NCBI RefSeq assembly: GCF_009601015.1 | Contig: NZ_WITJ01000007.1 | Coordinates: 84,036 to 148,035 of the forward strand | Length of the DNA: 64,000 nt | Source: Lactococcus hircilactis | GTDB taxonomy: Bacteria > Bacillota > Bacilli > Lactobacillales > Streptococcaceae | Reading direction: 5' to 3' | In this document: positions 36,783 through 45,788 of the stretch, in pieces | How positions within the stretch are numbered: position 1 is the stretch's first letter | Layout of the letters: each line of letters starts with the position of its first letter | The notes under the pieces: generated by a model | Database searches by the model: none | Told to the model about the DNA's origin: nothing | Seen by the model: only the letters and a program-made list of their open reading frames with translations | Position numbers and translations under genes: made by a program

Positions 36783-37760
36783 ATGGCCATTAAGACGCTC
36801 GTTTTGACGAACACATGGATGACAGAACGCTTTACAAGGGAGTTGTCAGCGCTATTAGCAAAAAATGAAACGTATGATGTCACATTCAAATCACAAGATG
36901 CGTTGACGGAATCAGATTTTGAATCAACGGAAGTATTGATTGCGATACCATCACCAGAAATTCTTGGAAAATTTAAACAATTAAGGTGGTTACAACTTTT
37001 TTCCGCAGGGACAAACGGCTACACGCAGGGAGCAAATTTTCCAGAACATGTCGTGTTGACAAATGCTTCAGGAACTTATGGATTGACGATTTCAGAGCAC
37101 ATGTTAGCGATGACGTTGAGCATGATGAGAAAATTTCCAGTGTACATGGATCAACAAAAACAAGAAATCTGGAAAAACGCTGGGGAATTACAGTCCATTG
37201 CTGGAGCAACTGTTTTGGTCCATGGTCTTGGCGATATTGGTGGACATTTTGCACAAAAAGTGAAGGCACTTGGTGCGCATGTGATTGCAGTAAAACGTGT
37301 CGTTTATGGCGATGAAGCATACGCGGATGAAGTTTACGATGAAAATGAGCTAGAGCATGTCTTACCACGTGCAGATGTGATTGCCTCAAGTGTGCCAGGG
37401 ACAAAGGAGACCTATCATCTTTTTGATGCGACTAAATTTTCATTGATGAAATCCTCAGCGATTTTTATTAATGTTGGTAGAGGTGAGAACGTTGATTTAG
37501 AGGCCTTATGTGATGCTTTGAACACTCAAAAATTGGCTGGTGCAGGACTTGATGTGACTGATCCAGAGCCTTTGCCAAAGGGACACCGGGCGTGGCATAC
37601 GAAAAATCTCTTACTTACGCCACACGCTTCAGGAGGATTTACATTAGCAGAGACAAGACGTCGTTTTCTTGCGATTTTACAAGATAATCTCACGCGTTTT
37701 GAGACAGGACGTCCGCTAAACAATGTGGTGGACATGAAAACAGGATACAAAAAGAAATGA
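36783..37760 (+). CDS. D-2-hydroxyacid dehydrogenase family protein
   Basis: 325 aa. NAD-binding fold with HGLGDIGGHFAQKVKALGA near residue 147, INVGRGENVD with the catalytic arginine, and TPHASGGF with the catalytic histidine. Such enzymes reduce 2-keto acids or oxidise D-2-hydroxyacids. AAGGAG precedes the ATG. It lies inside the nrdD-nrdG operon and overlaps nrdG by 4 bases, so it is likely transcribed under NrdR control and anaerobic conditions. Its substrate is not evident. Confidence 0.9.
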   Translation: MAIKTLVLTNTWMTERFTRELSALLAKNETYDVTFKSQDALTESDFESTEVLIAIPSPEILGKFKQLRWLQLFSAGTNGYTQGANFPEHVVLTNASGTYGLTISEHMLAMTLSMMRKFPVYMDQQKQEIWKNAGELQSIAGATVLVHGLGDIGGHFAQKVKALGAHVIAVKRVVYGDEAYADEVYDENELEHVLPRADVIASSVPGTKETYHLFDATKFSLMKSSAIFINVGRGENVDLEALCDALNTQKLAGAGLDVTDPEPLPKGHRAWHTKNLLLTPHASGGFTLAETRRRFLAILQDNLTRFETGRPLNNVVDMKTGYKKK

Positions 37761-38356
37761 ACAATCCAAAACCAAAAGAATGGCAGGCACAAGAACTTTC
37801 AAAACATTATATTGCCGATTATAAACCATTTAATTTTGTGGATGGTGAAGGGGTGCGCTGCTCTCTTTATGTGAGTGGCTGCCTTTTTCACTGTGAAGGC
37901 TGCTATAATCAAGCAACGTGGAATTTCCAATATGGAACACCCTACACTGATGCGCTTGAAGCACGGATTATGGCTGATCTTGCCCAACCTTACGTCCAAG
38001 GATTGACGCTTTTGGGCGGAGAACCGTTTTTGAACACGCCATTCTTGATTCCCTTACTGCAGCGGATTCGCCGTGAATTGCCCAACAAGGACATTTGGAG
38101 TTGGAGCGGCTACACGTGGGAAGAATTACAAGAAGAGACGGATGATAAGCTTGAGATGCTTTCTCTTATTGATATTTTAGTGGATGGTCGATTTGACCTG
38201 AGTAAAAAAAATTTACTTTTACAATTTCGAGGATCCTCGAATCAGCGCATTATTGATGTAAAGAAATCTGTTGAAAAAAATCAGGTCATCATTTGGGATA
38301 AACTCAATGATGGAGAGACTTACCAAGAACAAATTCATAAAGAAAAACTCATTTGA
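37757..38356 (+). CDS. nrdG: anaerobic RNR activating radical-SAM protein
   Basis: 199 aa. The radical-SAM cluster motif is CLFHCEGC (CxxxCxxC) near residue 35, followed by LLGGEPFLN, the SAM-binding GGEP loop. It generates the glycyl radical on NrdD with a [4Fe-4S] cluster and SAM. ATG 37757 overlaps the stop of the dehydrogenase gene. The product acts on NrdD two genes upstream. A palindrome copy lies 27 nt after its stop. Confidence 0.95.
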   Translation: MNNPKPKEWQAQELSKHYIADYKPFNFVDGEGVRCSLYVSGCLFHCEGCYNQATWNFQYGTPYTDALEARIMADLAQPYVQGLTLLGGEPFLNTPFLIPLLQRIRRELPNKDIWSWSGYTWEELQEETDDKLEMLSLIDILVDGRFDLSKKNLLLQFRGSSNQRIIDVKKSVEKNQVIIWDKLNDGETYQEQIHKEKLI

Positions 38357-38382
38357 ACAAGAAATTTCACCGAACAAAAATC

Positions 38383-38396
38383 TGTCAGTACTGACA
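38383..38396. repeat. TGTCAGYRCTGACA palindrome, centre TA, intergenic
   Basis: Exact copy after nrdG, followed by AAAGTTTC and eight T residues; a probable terminator core. Confidence 0.9.
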
Positions 38397-38502
38397 AAGT
38401 TTCTTTTTTTTGATAAAATAGACTGTAACGTTCAAAACGTATGAAATTGCATCAGAAATGCTCAAAAACGAGTGGATCAATTTTATTTAAGATTTTGTCA
38501 CT

Positions 38503-38590
38503 GGAGAGATGTCCGAGTGGTCGAAGGAGCACGCCTGGAAAGTGTGTAAACGTCAAAAGCGTTTCGGGGGTTCGAATCCCCTTCTCTCCT
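38503..38590 (+). tRNA. tRNA-Ser(GGA)
   Basis: Acceptor GGAGAGA (38503-38509) pairs with TCTCTCC (38583-38589). The anticodon loop CTGGAAA gives GGA, the long variable arm GTCAAAAGC typical of serine tRNAs is present, and the T-loop is GTTCGAATC. A TAAAAT -10 lies about 85 nt upstream. Confidence 0.93.
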
Positions 38591-38593
38591 TTA

Positions 38594-38620
38594 AAAAAAC
38601 GCTCACTGGGGGCGTTTTTT
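38594..38620 (+). terminator. tRNA-Ser terminator
   Basis: AAAAAACGC and GCGTTTTTT form a stem around a loop of about 9 nt immediately after the tRNA. Confidence 0.8.
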
Positions 38621-38634
38621 GTTTATAAAAATAT

Positions 38635-38648
38635 TGTCAGTACTGACA
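38635..38648. repeat. TGTCAGYRCTGACA palindrome, centre TA, intergenic
   Basis: Exact copy (TTGTCAGTACTGACAA) between the tRNA-Ser terminator and the DUF2325-like gene; with the copy at 38383 it brackets the tRNA gene. Confidence 0.9.
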
Positions 38649-38694
38649 AGAAAATAAGCTAAACGTTGGATTTAAATGAAAGAAGAAAAGGTGT

Positions 38695-39201
38695 ATGGTC
38701 AAGGTTTTAGTGATTTGTGAGTCAGGATACTGGCGTGATTTGAGAGAAGCATTAGCACGTGTGGACTGCGAATTTTTAGGATTTGACAAGAAAAAACCAC
38801 ACCGTCAAGAAATCGATCAATTGGTCACAAAAGCGGATTTTGTGATGATTAGAAATCTTAATGTCGCGCATCATTCGGTTCGATTTGCAAAAGAGGCGGC
38901 AAAAGCGAGTGAGACACCTTTTTGGGTTGGACGGAATTTTGGTGCAGAAAAAATGATTGAATTGCTAAAAACGACGTTTCCAAATGAGGATTTTTCGATT
39001 TCAACTTCCAAAAACGAGAAAATAAAAGAAAAAAAACAAGTAAAATCAAAAAATAAAAAAGTGCAAAAGTTAGTGTCAGCTGCGCCAAGAGAAATCATAC
39101 AACCTAAAAGTAGCAAGAAAAATCTAGCGCTTAAATCTCAATTGAAGGGTGTTTTTATTGAAGAAGATGAAATTGATTTTGAAAAAATGTTTAAACGCTG
39201 A
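38695..39201 (+). CDS. DUF2325-like protein with basic tail
   Basis: 168 aa. Residues 1-100 have an alternating strand/helix pattern (VLVICESG, FVMIRNLNVAHHSVRFAKEAAK, TPFWVGRNFG) matching DUF2325 proteins, which often accompany DNA- or stress-related genes. Residues 105-140 are a lysine-rich low-complexity linker, and the end is acidic (IEEDEIDFEKMF). AGAAAAGG precedes the ATG. It is upstream of the ecf genes but has its own start and separate promoter. Function unknown. Confidence 0.7.
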   Translation: MVKVLVICESGYWRDLREALARVDCEFLGFDKKKPHRQEIDQLVTKADFVMIRNLNVAHHSVRFAKEAAKASETPFWVGRNFGAEKMIELLKTTFPNEDFSISTSKNEKIKEKKQVKSKNKKVQKLVSAAPREIIQPKSSKKNLALKSQLKGVFIEEDEIDFEKMFKR

Positions 39202-39259
39202 AAATTAAAAGTTTAAAGCGCATACAAAGAAGAAGTTTGTGACAGAACATTCTAAAATT

Positions 39260-39268
39260 TGATATAAT
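39260..39268 (+). promoter_or_regulatory. extended -10 of ecfA1, leaderless arrangement
   Basis: TTTGATATAAT region: TG (39260-39261), one base, TATAAT (39263-39268). The first plausible start, ATG 39276, lies 7 nt beyond it; an ATG at 39267 falls inside the -10 itself. Confidence 0.65.
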
Positions 39269-39275
39269 GAGATTT

Positions 39276-40112
39276 ATGAATAAAATTCTTGAAGTTGAAA
39301 ATTTACATTTTAAATATGATAAAACACAAGAAGTCGAGCAATTGAGTGGCGTGAATTTTTATGTTGCGCGCGGGGAATGGGTTTCGATTATTGGTAAAAA
39401 CGGTTCTGGAAAATCAACGACAGCACGTCTGATTGATGGCCTTCTTGAAGGATTTACAGGATCGGTGAAAATTGACAATGTGCTTTTGTCACAAGAAAAC
39501 GTTTGGACCTTGCGTAAAAAAATCGGTATGGTTTTTCAAAATCCAGATAATCAATTTGTTGGTGCTACGGTTGAGGATGATGTGGCTTTTGGAATGGAAA
39601 ATCAAGGCATTGCGCGTGATGAGATGAAACGTCGTGTTGATGAAGCGTTACTTGCGGTCAACATGCAAGCGTTCAAATCAAAAGAGCCTGCGCGCCTTTC
39701 TGGCGGACAAAAACAACGTGTTGCGATTGCAGGAATGATTGCATTGCGTCCAGAAATCATTATTTTGGATGAAAGTACGTCGATGCTTGATCCTACGGGA
39801 CGTGATGAGATGATGCGCGTGATTCATGAGATTAAAGACAAGTTTAAACTAACTGTACTTTCAATCACACACGATCTTGACGAAGCCGCACATTCGGATC
39901 GAATCATTGTGATGAATGAAGGAAAAATTGTTCAAATTGCTGAACCTGAAGTGCTGTTTTCTTCTAACAAAGATATGGTCGAAATCGGGTTAGATGTGCC
40001 ATTTACGACAAACTTAATGACAGATTTGGAGCGTCACGGTTTTGATTTACCAAAAGCTTATATGGACGAGACACAGTTGGCTGATCAGTTAGCCAAACGG
40101 TTGAAAGTGTAA
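39276..40112 (+). CDS. ecfA1: ECF transporter ATPase A1
   Basis: 278 aa from MNKILEVENLHFKYDKTQEV. Walker A is GKNGSGKST, signature LSGGQKQRVAIAG, Walker B IIILDESTSMLD. With EcfA2 and EcfT it forms the shared energising module for vitamin and micronutrient S-components encoded elsewhere. The arrangement ecfA1-ecfA2-ecfT is standard in Lactobacillales. The start at 39276 is chosen because the earlier ATG lies in the -10 box. Confidence 0.94.
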   Translation: MNKILEVENLHFKYDKTQEVEQLSGVNFYVARGEWVSIIGKNGSGKSTTARLIDGLLEGFTGSVKIDNVLLSQENVWTLRKKIGMVFQNPDNQFVGATVEDDVAFGMENQGIARDEMKRRVDEALLAVNMQAFKSKEPARLSGGQKQRVAIAGMIALRPEIIILDESTSMLDPTGRDEMMRVIHEIKDKFKLTVLSITHDLDEAAHSDRIIVMNEGKIVQIAEPEVLFSSNKDMVEIGLDVPFTTNLMTDLERHGFDLPKAYMDETQLADQLAKRLKV

Positions 40113-40131
40113 GGACAGATTCATTTAAAAC

Positions 40132-40162
40132 GCTAAGCTGTTTTTATAAAAGCAGCTTAAGC
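40132..40162 (+). other. hairpin between ecfA1 and ecfA2
   Basis: TAAGCTG (40134-40140) and CAGCTTA (40153-40159) form a 7-bp stem without a T tail in the 88-nt intergenic gap; possibly an mRNA processing or stability element. Confidence 0.4.
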
Positions 40163-40200
40163 ACGAAACTATTGAATAGGAATTCATCAAAAAATAAAAA

Positions 40201-41067
40201 ATGATAAAATTTGAAAAAGTAAATTTCACCTATCAGGAAAATACACCGTTTGCGAGTCGTGCGTTGTTTGATATTGATATGGAAATTCAAAAAGGTTCCT
40301 ACACTGCTGTGATTGGACATACAGGTTCTGGGAAGTCAACACTCATGCAGCATTTCAATGGCTTGGTTAAGCCCACAAAAGGGACGGTCACGATTTTTGA
40401 TGTTGTGATTACAAATGCCAGTAAAGCTAAAGAAATCAAACCTGTAAGAAAGAAAGTTGGCGTGGTTTTTCAATTTCCAGAAGCGCAGCTTTTTGAGGAA
40501 ACGGTATTAAAAGATGTCGCTTTTGGCCCAAAAAACTTTGGGGTGACGGAAGATGAAGCCCTGAAAACAGCACGTGAAAAGTTGACACTTGTTGGACTTG
40601 CAGAAGAATTTTGGGAAAAATCTCCGTTTGAGCTTTCAGGAGGGCAAATGCGTCGTGTTGCGATTGCTGGGATTCTTGCGATGAATCCAGAAGTTCTGGT
40701 GCTTGATGAGCCAACAGCAGGATTAGATCCAAAAGCGCGCATTGAGATGATGACGTTATTTGAGGGCATTCATGCGAGTGGACAGACCGTTGTTCTTGTA
40801 ACACATTTGATGGATGATGTCGCCAATTATGCTGATTTTGTGTATGTGCTTGAAAAGGGACGTGTGATTGATTCTGGAAGACCTAAAGCGGTGTTTCAAA
40901 ACGTTGATTTTTTGAAAGCACATGAACTTGGTGTCCCTAAAGCAACGGAATTTGCGGTTGCATTGCAACAACGTGGGATTGAATTTGACACACTTCCGAT
41001 TACGCGCGCGGAACTTGTGGAGGATTTAGTACGACTTCATCAGGAAAATGGAGGTGAGGTAAAATGA
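40201..41067 (+). CDS. ecfA2: ECF transporter ATPase A2
   Basis: 288 aa. Walker [10 protein letters not shown], signature [13 protein letters not shown], Walker [13 protein letters not shown], and the Q-loop segment [15 protein letters not shown] typical of EcfA2. It pairs with EcfA1. Its stop overlaps the ecfT start by 4 bases. The ribosome site is weak (GAATAGGAATTC is distant), consistent with lower or coupled translation. Confidence 0.94.
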   Translation: MIKFEKVNFTYQENTPFASRALFDIDMEIQKGSYTAVIGHTGSGKSTLMQHFNGLVKPTKGTVTIFDVVITNASKAKEIKPVRKKVGVVFQFPEAQLFEETVLKDVAFGPKNFGVTEDEALKTAREKLTLVGLAEEFWEKSPFELSGGQMRRVAIAGILAMNPEVLVLDEPTAGLDPKARIEMMTLFEGIHASGQTVVLVTHLMDDVANYADFVYVLEKGRVIDSGRPKAVFQNVDFLKAHELGVPKATEFAVALQQRGIEFDTLPITRAELVEDLVRLHQENGGEVK

Positions 41068-41867
41068 ACAGTATGTTGATGGGACGCTATATTCCAGGAA
41101 ACTCACTCATTCACAAAATGGATCCTCGCTCAAAATTACTCGTCATGCTGGCTTTTATTGTGGTGATTTTTCTTGCTCATGATTGGCTAGGATATTTGAT
41201 TTTGTTGATTTATACTTTTTTAGGTGTTGGACTTTCTAAAATTTCTCTTTCTTATTTTTTAAAGGGATTACGTCCGATGGTTGGTTTGATCCTGTTTACA
41301 GTGATTTTTCAAATGGTATTAACCCCAGGTCAGCACCAACTTTTTCATTTTTGGATTTTCCAAATTTCCGTAGAATCTATGATTAATGCAGTGTATATTT
41401 TCTTTCGATTTGTATTGATTATTTTTATGTCCACCATCTTAACGCTGACAACACCACCATTGACTTTGGCAGATGGCATTGAAACAGGGCTTTCACCGTT
41501 GAAAAAACTGAAAATTCCAGTCCATGAGTTAGGACTGATGCTCTCTATTTCTTTACGTTTTATCCCGACTTTGATGGATGATACCACGATGATTATGAAT
41601 GCGCAAAAAGCGCGCGGGATGGATTTTGGTGAGGGAAATTTAGTTCAAAAAATCAAATCTGTGATTCCTATTTTGATTCCGTTGTTTGTGTCCAGTTTTC
41701 GTCGGGCAGATGATCTTGCGATTGCAATGGAAAGTCGCGGCTATCAAGGTGGAGATGGGCGAACAAAATATCGTCAACTCAAGTGGTCGGCACGTGATAC
41801 GGGATTAATTGTGAGTATCGTGTTTATTGCAGGACTTTTGATTTTATGGTCCAAAATCAGTGGATAA
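41064..41867 (+). CDS. ecfT: ECF transporter transmembrane subunit T
   Basis: 267 aa with about five transmembrane helices and the two coupling-helix Ala-Arg-Gly-type motifs (QKARGMDF and MESRGYQG) that contact the ATPases. It forms the membrane scaffold for exchangeable substrate-binding S-components. It closes the ecfA1A2T set; the next gene follows after 8 bases and may be co-transcribed. Confidence 0.94.
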   Translation: MNSMLMGRYIPGNSLIHKMDPRSKLLVMLAFIVVIFLAHDWLGYLILLIYTFLGVGLSKISLSYFLKGLRPMVGLILFTVIFQMVLTPGQHQLFHFWIFQISVESMINAVYIFFRFVLIIFMSTILTLTTPPLTLADGIETGLSPLKKLKIPVHELGLMLSISLRFIPTLMDDTTMIMNAQKARGMDFGEGNLVQKIKSVIPILIPLFVSSFRRADDLAIAMESRGYQGGDGRTKYRQLKWSARDTGLIVSIVFIAGLLILWSKISG

Positions 41868-41875
41868 GAGGAGAA

Positions 41876-42496
41876 ATGATGATTACATTAAATGTGAATA
41901 GTCTTGAAAATGCTGAGATTTTCTGGCAGGAGTTGGGATTAGAAGATGAAGTTGCGCTCAATGAAGCAGTAGTGCATGAGGCACAAACGGTTAGTATTTG
42001 CGTTAGCTATGTGGATGATATTTTAGATAAAGTCACCGCACTTGGACTTAAAGTTTCAAATCCCGTAGCTTTGGTTGATGGACGTTATCTGTTTAGTTTT
42101 ATTGCACCTGAGGGGGATACGATTTTAGTGATTGGACAATGGATCAATGAGCCATATAGCAGCGAAAAACGGCAGGCTTATTTTGAGGCACTGCGTGATT
42201 TCACGGTTGTCAGCCCTGATAAAAAGCTGTCAGCACTGACAACAGGTGCGATTGTCTTATTTGGACGGGTGACGTGTCCCTGGACGCGAGCATTTGTTCA
42301 AGAGCTCACAGCGTTTGATTTAAAAAACGCTTATTATGTTGACACAGAAAATACAGATCTTGTTGCAAAACTTCAAGCCATGCGTAAGGAATATGATGTT
42401 GTGACAGTACCGACATTGATCAAAATAAAAGACGATGGGGCTTTTGAAAAATTTGATAAAAAAACGCAAGCTTTATCTGATTTTTTGAATGCTTGA
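41876..42496 (+). CDS. VOC-domain / thioredoxin-like fusion protein
   Basis: About 206 aa from ATG 41876 (GAGGAGA just upstream). Residues 1-95 look like a glyoxalase/bleomycin-resistance (VOC) half (ENAEIFWQELGLEDEVALNE, FSFIAPEGDTILVI). Residues 120-205 are thioredoxin-like with CPWT in place of a CxxC motif and the cis-proline segment VVTVPTLIKI, resembling bacteriocin-accessory (Bta) proteins. The lone cysteine makes classical disulfide exchange unlikely. The linker between the two folds is encoded by a copy of the genome palindrome (KLSALTTG). Function unknown. Confidence 0.75.
   Translation: MMITLNVNSLENAEIFWQELGLEDEVALNEAVVHEAQTVSICVSYVDDILDKVTALGLKVSNPVALVDGRYLFSFIAPEGDTILVIGQWINEPYSSEKRQAYFEALRDFTVVSPDKKLSALTTGAIVLFGRVTCPWTRAFVQELTAFDLKNAYYVDTENTDLVAKLQAMRKEYDVVTVPTLIKIKDDGAFEKFDKKTQALSDFLNA
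42228..42241. repeat. TGTCAGYRCTGACA palindrome, centre CA, coding
   Basis: TGTCAGCACTGACA at the domain junction of the VOC-thioredoxin fusion, encoding LSALT. A degenerate partial copy (TGTCAGCCCTGATA) lies 20 bases upstream. Confidence 0.88.
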
Positions 42497-42532
42497 GCAC
42501 TCAAGCACATCTCAAAAATCATGACGATTTTT
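42491..42532 (+). terminator. double hairpin terminator
   Basis: GCTTGA/TCAAGC (42491-42506) overlaps the stop codon and is followed by AAAAATC/GATTTTT (42514-42532) with a T tail. Confidence 0.6.
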
Positions 42533-42623
42533 TATCCGCGTGCTCACAAAATTGTGGGAGAAAATACAAAAGCAATCCTGAAATAATCAGAAAATGAGAG
42601 TTGATAAGTTAGAGGAGAAAAAA

Positions 42624-43349
42624 ATGACACAAGCACAAAAATTATCTGCACAAGAGATTATCGCATTTATCGGGAATTCTGAAAAGAAAACCACTGTTAA
42701 AGTGACGTATAAAGGACACTTACACGGGAAAGTACCAGAGGACGTCTTTCATATTGTGACAAATGCGACGCTTCAACCCTACGGCACACTTGCTGGTGAC
42801 TGGTCGAAGATTCAACCGCTTTTGTCAGCACTGACAGAAAATCAAGACTATATTGTTGAGTATGACGGTAGAAATTCAGCGGTTCCACTACTTGACACGC
42901 GTGCCATCAATGCTCGGATTGAACCAGGAGCAATCATTCGCGATCAAGTCACAATCGGGGATAATGCTGTCATCATGATGGGGGCAATTATCAATATTGG
43001 TGCTGAGATTGGTGAGGACACTATGATTGATATGGGTGCGGTGCTTGGCGGTCGTGCGACGGTCGGAAAACACAGTCACATCGGGGCAGGCGCGGTACTT
43101 GCCGGTGTCATTGAGCCCGCAAGCGCTGAGCCAGTACGGATTGGGGACAATGTCCTTGTCGGTGCGAATGCAGTAGTAATTGAAGGGGTACAAGTCGGCA
43201 ACGGCTCCGTTGTTGCGGCAGGTGCGATTGTGACAGAAGATGTCCCAGAAAATGTTGTCGTTGCAGGTGTTCCAGCGCGCATGATCAAGCAGATTGATGA
43301 AAAAACTGCACAAAAAACAGCGCTTGAAGATGCACTGAGAAATTTATAA
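42624..43349 (+). CDS. dapH: tetrahydrodipicolinate N-acetyltransferase
   Basis: About 241 aa from [18 protein letters not shown] 42624 follows GAGGAGA, whereas the upstream ATG at 42594 has none. The C-terminal two thirds is a left-handed parallel beta-helix of hexapeptide repeats ([21 protein letters not shown]), with [10 protein letters not shown] at its start. It acetylates tetrahydrodipicolinate in the acetyl branch of diaminopimelate/lysine synthesis. The deacetylase follows. One palindrome copy encodes LSALT in the N-terminal domain. Confidence 0.93.
   Translation: MTQAQKLSAQEIIAFIGNSEKKTTVKVTYKGHLHGKVPEDVFHIVTNATLQPYGTLAGDWSKIQPLLSALTENQDYIVEYDGRNSAVPLLDTRAINARIEPGAIIRDQVTIGDNAVIMMGAIINIGAEIGEDTMIDMGAVLGGRATVGKHSHIGAGAVLAGVIEPASAEPVRIGDNVLVGANAVVIEGVQVGNGSVVAAGAIVTEDVPENVVVAGVPARMIKQIDEKTAQKTALEDALRNL
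42823..42836. repeat. TGTCAGYRCTGACA palindrome, centre CA, coding
   Basis: TGTCAGCACTGACA in dapH, encoding LSALT just before the conserved [10 protein letters not shown] region. Confidence 0.88.
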
Positions 43350-43446
43350 AATAACATCAAAATAAGACTAAGATAATCCGATGCTTCATCAGTTTTTTTG
43401 GTGAATCATACGCAGTTTTTCTTCAATGAAATGAATGGGAGATCAC

Positions 43447-44580
43447 ATGCTTAACCTCATCAAAATCCGCCGACACCTGCATCAAATTCCAGAAATCGGC
43501 TTACAAGAACATGAAACGCAAAAATATCTTTTAGCACAGATTCAAGCTGTCAGTACTGACAAAAATTTTATTTCACTTAAAACTTGGCGTACAGGGATTT
43601 TGGTCTTTTTGCACGGGTCAAATCCGACAAAAACCATTGGCTGGCGCACGGATATTGATGCACTGCCAGTAAAAGAAGAGACAGGGCTTGATTTTTCTAG
43701 CAAAAATGGCAAGATGCACGCTTGTGGACACGACATTCACATGACCGTTGCGCTAGGACTTTTGGAGCAGTTAAGTAAGACTCAGCCTGTCGAAAACCTT
43801 CTTTTTCTCTTTCAACCTGCTGAAGAAAATGAAGCGGGCGGGAAACTCATGTATGATGAAGATGCTTTTGGGGATTGGAAACCAGATGAGTTTTACGGAC
43901 TTCATGTGCGTCCTGATCTTAAAGTTGGCGATATTGCCACGAATACGCACACCCTTTTTGCTGGAACTTGCGAGGTTGAGTTGACATTTAAAGGCAAGAG
44001 TGGACATGCGGCATTTCCACACGAGGCAAATGATGCGTTGGTTGCAGCAAGTTATTTTATCACACAAGTACAAACGATCGTGTCACGCAATACTGATCCA
44101 CTGGGCTCTGCTGTTGTGACGTTTGGGGAAATGCATGCTGGATCAACAAATAATATTATCTCAGAAACAGCTTATCTGCACGGAACCATCCGCGCATTGA
44201 CGCTTGATGTGCTCGAATTCACGAAAAAACGCGTGCTTGAGATTGCAAACGGTGTCGCACAATCCTTTAAAATGGAGTTGGATGTTAAAATTATACAAGG
44301 AGGTTATCTCCCCGTTGAAAATCAGCCACGTTTAGCGCGTGAATTAATGGATTTCTTTGAAAAATTACCAGCAGTCCATCTGATTGATATCGCGCCTGCG
44401 ATGACAGGAGAGGATTTTGGCTATCTCCTCTCAAAAATTCCTGGTGTAATGTTTTGGCTTGGCATTGACAGTCCTTACGCGCTCCATTCCAACAAAATGA
44501 CACCAAATGAAGCAGCACTTCATTTTGCAGTGGAAAATATTGCACTCTTTTTAGCGCATAAAGTCAAAGCTGAACATTGA
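43447..44580 (+). CDS. N-acetyldiaminopimelate deacetylase (M20 peptidase family)
   Basis: 377 aa from [24 protein letters not shown] lies 5 nt before ATG 43447, which rules out the ATG at 43435. Metal-site motifs are [12 protein letters not shown] and PAEENEAGG, with HAAFP in the dimer domain and [10 protein letters not shown] near the end. Placed directly after dapH it most likely removes the acetyl group from N-acetyl-LL-diaminopimelate; M20 relatives act on hippurate or amino-acid amides. A palindrome copy encodes AVSTD near residue 35. Confidence 0.9.
   Translation: MLNLIKIRRHLHQIPEIGLQEHETQKYLLAQIQAVSTDKNFISLKTWRTGILVFLHGSNPTKTIGWRTDIDALPVKEETGLDFSSKNGKMHACGHDIHMTVALGLLEQLSKTQPVENLLFLFQPAEENEAGGKLMYDEDAFGDWKPDEFYGLHVRPDLKVGDIATNTHTLFAGTCEVELTFKGKSGHAAFPHEANDALVAASYFITQVQTIVSRNTDPLGSAVVTFGEMHAGSTNNIISETAYLHGTIRALTLDVLEFTKKRVLEIANGVAQSFKMELDVKIIQGGYLPVENQPRLARELMDFFEKLPAVHLIDIAPAMTGEDFGYLLSKIPGVMFWLGIDSPYALHSNKMTPNEAALHFAVENIALFLAHKVKAEH
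43548..43561. repeat. TGTCAGYRCTGACA palindrome, centre TA, coding
   Basis: Exact copy encoding V-S-T-D in the deacetylase gene. Confidence 0.9.
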
Positions 44581-44612
44581 TTTCATATATTTCAATAATA
44601 AATCATAAATTC

Positions 44613-44641
44613 TTGCAAAATTAAAGGCTGTTTGGTATAAT
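44613..44641 (+). promoter_or_regulatory. tRNA promoter
   Basis: TTGCAA (44613-44618), 17 bases, TATAAT (44636-44641) with TG before it, 27 nt upstream of tRNA-Arg. Confidence 0.8.
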
Positions 44642-44668
44642 AATTAAGTCGTTTGAAATAAACGTCTT

Positions 44669-44742
44669 GCAGGCATGGCTCAACTGGATAGAGTATCTGA
44701 CTACGAATCAGACGGTTGTAGGTTCGAATCCTACTGCTTGCA
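44669..44742 (+). tRNA. tRNA-Arg(ACG)
   Basis: Acceptor GCAGGCA (44669-44675) pairs with TGCTTGC (44735-44741). Anticodon stem TCTGA/TCAGA encloses loop CTACGAA, giving ACG; T-loop GTTCGAATC. Forms a pair with the following tRNA 3 bases later. Confidence 0.95.
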
Positions 44743-44745
44743 TAA

Positions 44746-44819
44746 CGGGAAGTAGCTCAGCTTGGTAGAGTACTTGGTTTGGGACCAAGGTGTCGCAGGT
44801 TCGAATCCTGTCTTCCCGA
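44746..44819 (+). tRNA. tRNA-Pro(TGG)
   Basis: Acceptor CGGGAAG (44746-44752) pairs with CTTCCCG (44812-44818). Anticodon stem CTTGG/CCAAG with loop TTTGGGA gives TGG; T-loop GTTCGAATC. Confidence 0.95.
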
Positions 44820-44896
44820 TATATGGATCGTCTTATGAGACGATTTTTTCTTTTCGAAGACTATCGTTTAATAAAAACACTTGGCTCAAAACGTTC

Positions 44897-44925
44897 TTGA
44901 CAAACGATTACTTTTTTGATAAAAT
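44897..44925 (+). promoter_or_regulatory. rpsD promoter
   Basis: Perfect TTGACA (44897-44902), 17 bases, TAAAAT (44920-44925) with TG before it. Confidence 0.85.
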
Positions 44926-44931
44926 GGTAGG

Positions 44932-45079
44932 GTTGAGTATAGCAGTCAGCTAGAAAGCTCGTCAACATTTTTCCGTTTTACCCAATGGAAGTAACCGAAG
45001 CTGTAAGGCGAAGGGAAAATGAACGAATTCAAGGCTGTCAAGATATGCCTCAAAAAAAAATTAGAGGAGAACATTTTAA
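44932..45079 (+). promoter_or_regulatory. rpsD 5' leader, probable S4 autoregulatory RNA
   Basis: About 148 nt of untranslated leader precede rpsD. It contains short complementary segments (AGCTAGAAAGCT; GAAGTAACCG / GTAAGGCGAAGG) and ends in AGAGGAG. In Firmicutes S4 represses its own lone rpsD gene through a leader RNA; the length here fits, but the fold was not computed. Confidence 0.5.
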
Positions 45080-45691
45080 ATGTCACGTTACACTGGTCCA
45101 TCATGGAAACAATCACGCCGCTACGGTATCTCACTTACAGGTTCTGGTAAAGAACTTGCACGTCGGAATTACGTTCCAGGACAACACGGTCCAAACAACC
45201 GCTCAAAACTTTCTGAATATGGTCTTCAATTGGCTGAAAAACAAAAACTTCGTTTCAGCTATGGCCTTTCAGAACGTCAATTCCGTAACTTATACGTACA
45301 AGCTACAAAAATTAAAGAAGGAACAATTGGGTTCAACTTCATGACATTGCTTGAACAACGTCTTGATAACGTTGTTTACCGTCTTGGTCTTGCAACGACA
45401 CGTCGTCAAGCACGTCAATTTGTCAACCATGGTCACATCCTTGTTGACGGAAAACGCGTTGATATCCCTTCATATCGCGTACAACCTGGTCAAGTGATTT
45501 CAGTACGTGAAAAATCAATCAAAGTTCCTGCAATCCTTGAAGCTGTTGAAGCAACAAAAGGACGTGCTAATTTTGTTAATTTTGATGCTGAAAAACTTGA
45601 AGGAACATTAGTTCGCCTTCCAGAACGCGATGAAATCAACCCAGAAATCAACGAAGCATTGATCGTCGAATTCTACAACAAAATGATGTAA
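45080..45691 (+). CDS. rpsD: 30S ribosomal protein S4
   Basis: 203 aa, the normal length. It begins [16 protein letters not shown], lacks the N-terminal zinc cysteines (C- form) and has the S4 RNA-binding domain [20 protein letters not shown] followed by [13 protein letters not shown]. It nucleates 16S rRNA assembly and is involved in translation fidelity. Strongly biased codons. It stands alone with its own strong promoter, leader and terminator, as in other Firmicutes. Confidence 0.98.
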   Translation: MSRYTGPSWKQSRRYGISLTGSGKELARRNYVPGQHGPNNRSKLSEYGLQLAEKQKLRFSYGLSERQFRNLYVQATKIKEGTIGFNFMTLLEQRLDNVVYRLGLATTRRQARQFVNHGHILVDGKRVDIPSYRVQPGQVISVREKSIKVPAILEAVEATKGRANFVNFDAEKLEGTLVRLPERDEINPEINEALIVEFYNKMM

Positions 45692-45697
45692 TGACTA

Positions 45698-45721
45698 AAC
45701 ACTCTTTGGAGTGTTTTTTTG
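45698..45721 (+). terminator. rpsD terminator
   Basis: AACACTC (45698-45704) pairs with GAGTGTT (45709-45715), followed by T residues. Confidence 0.85.
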
Positions 45722-45788
45722 TTCCCAAAAAATGGTAAAATAGAGTGTTAGCAAATTTTGCTGCATCATCAAAAATTGAAAGAGTGTT

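Noticed and set aside
39267..40112. ATG 39267 as the ecfA1 start
   Set aside because: It lies within the TATAAT -10 box; ATG 39276 begins the conserved protein and fits a leaderless message.
44985..45344. Plus-strand frame of 119 codons over the rpsD leader and start
   Set aside because: It overlaps rpsD out of frame, and its N-terminal part comes from the untranslated leader; no ribosome site.
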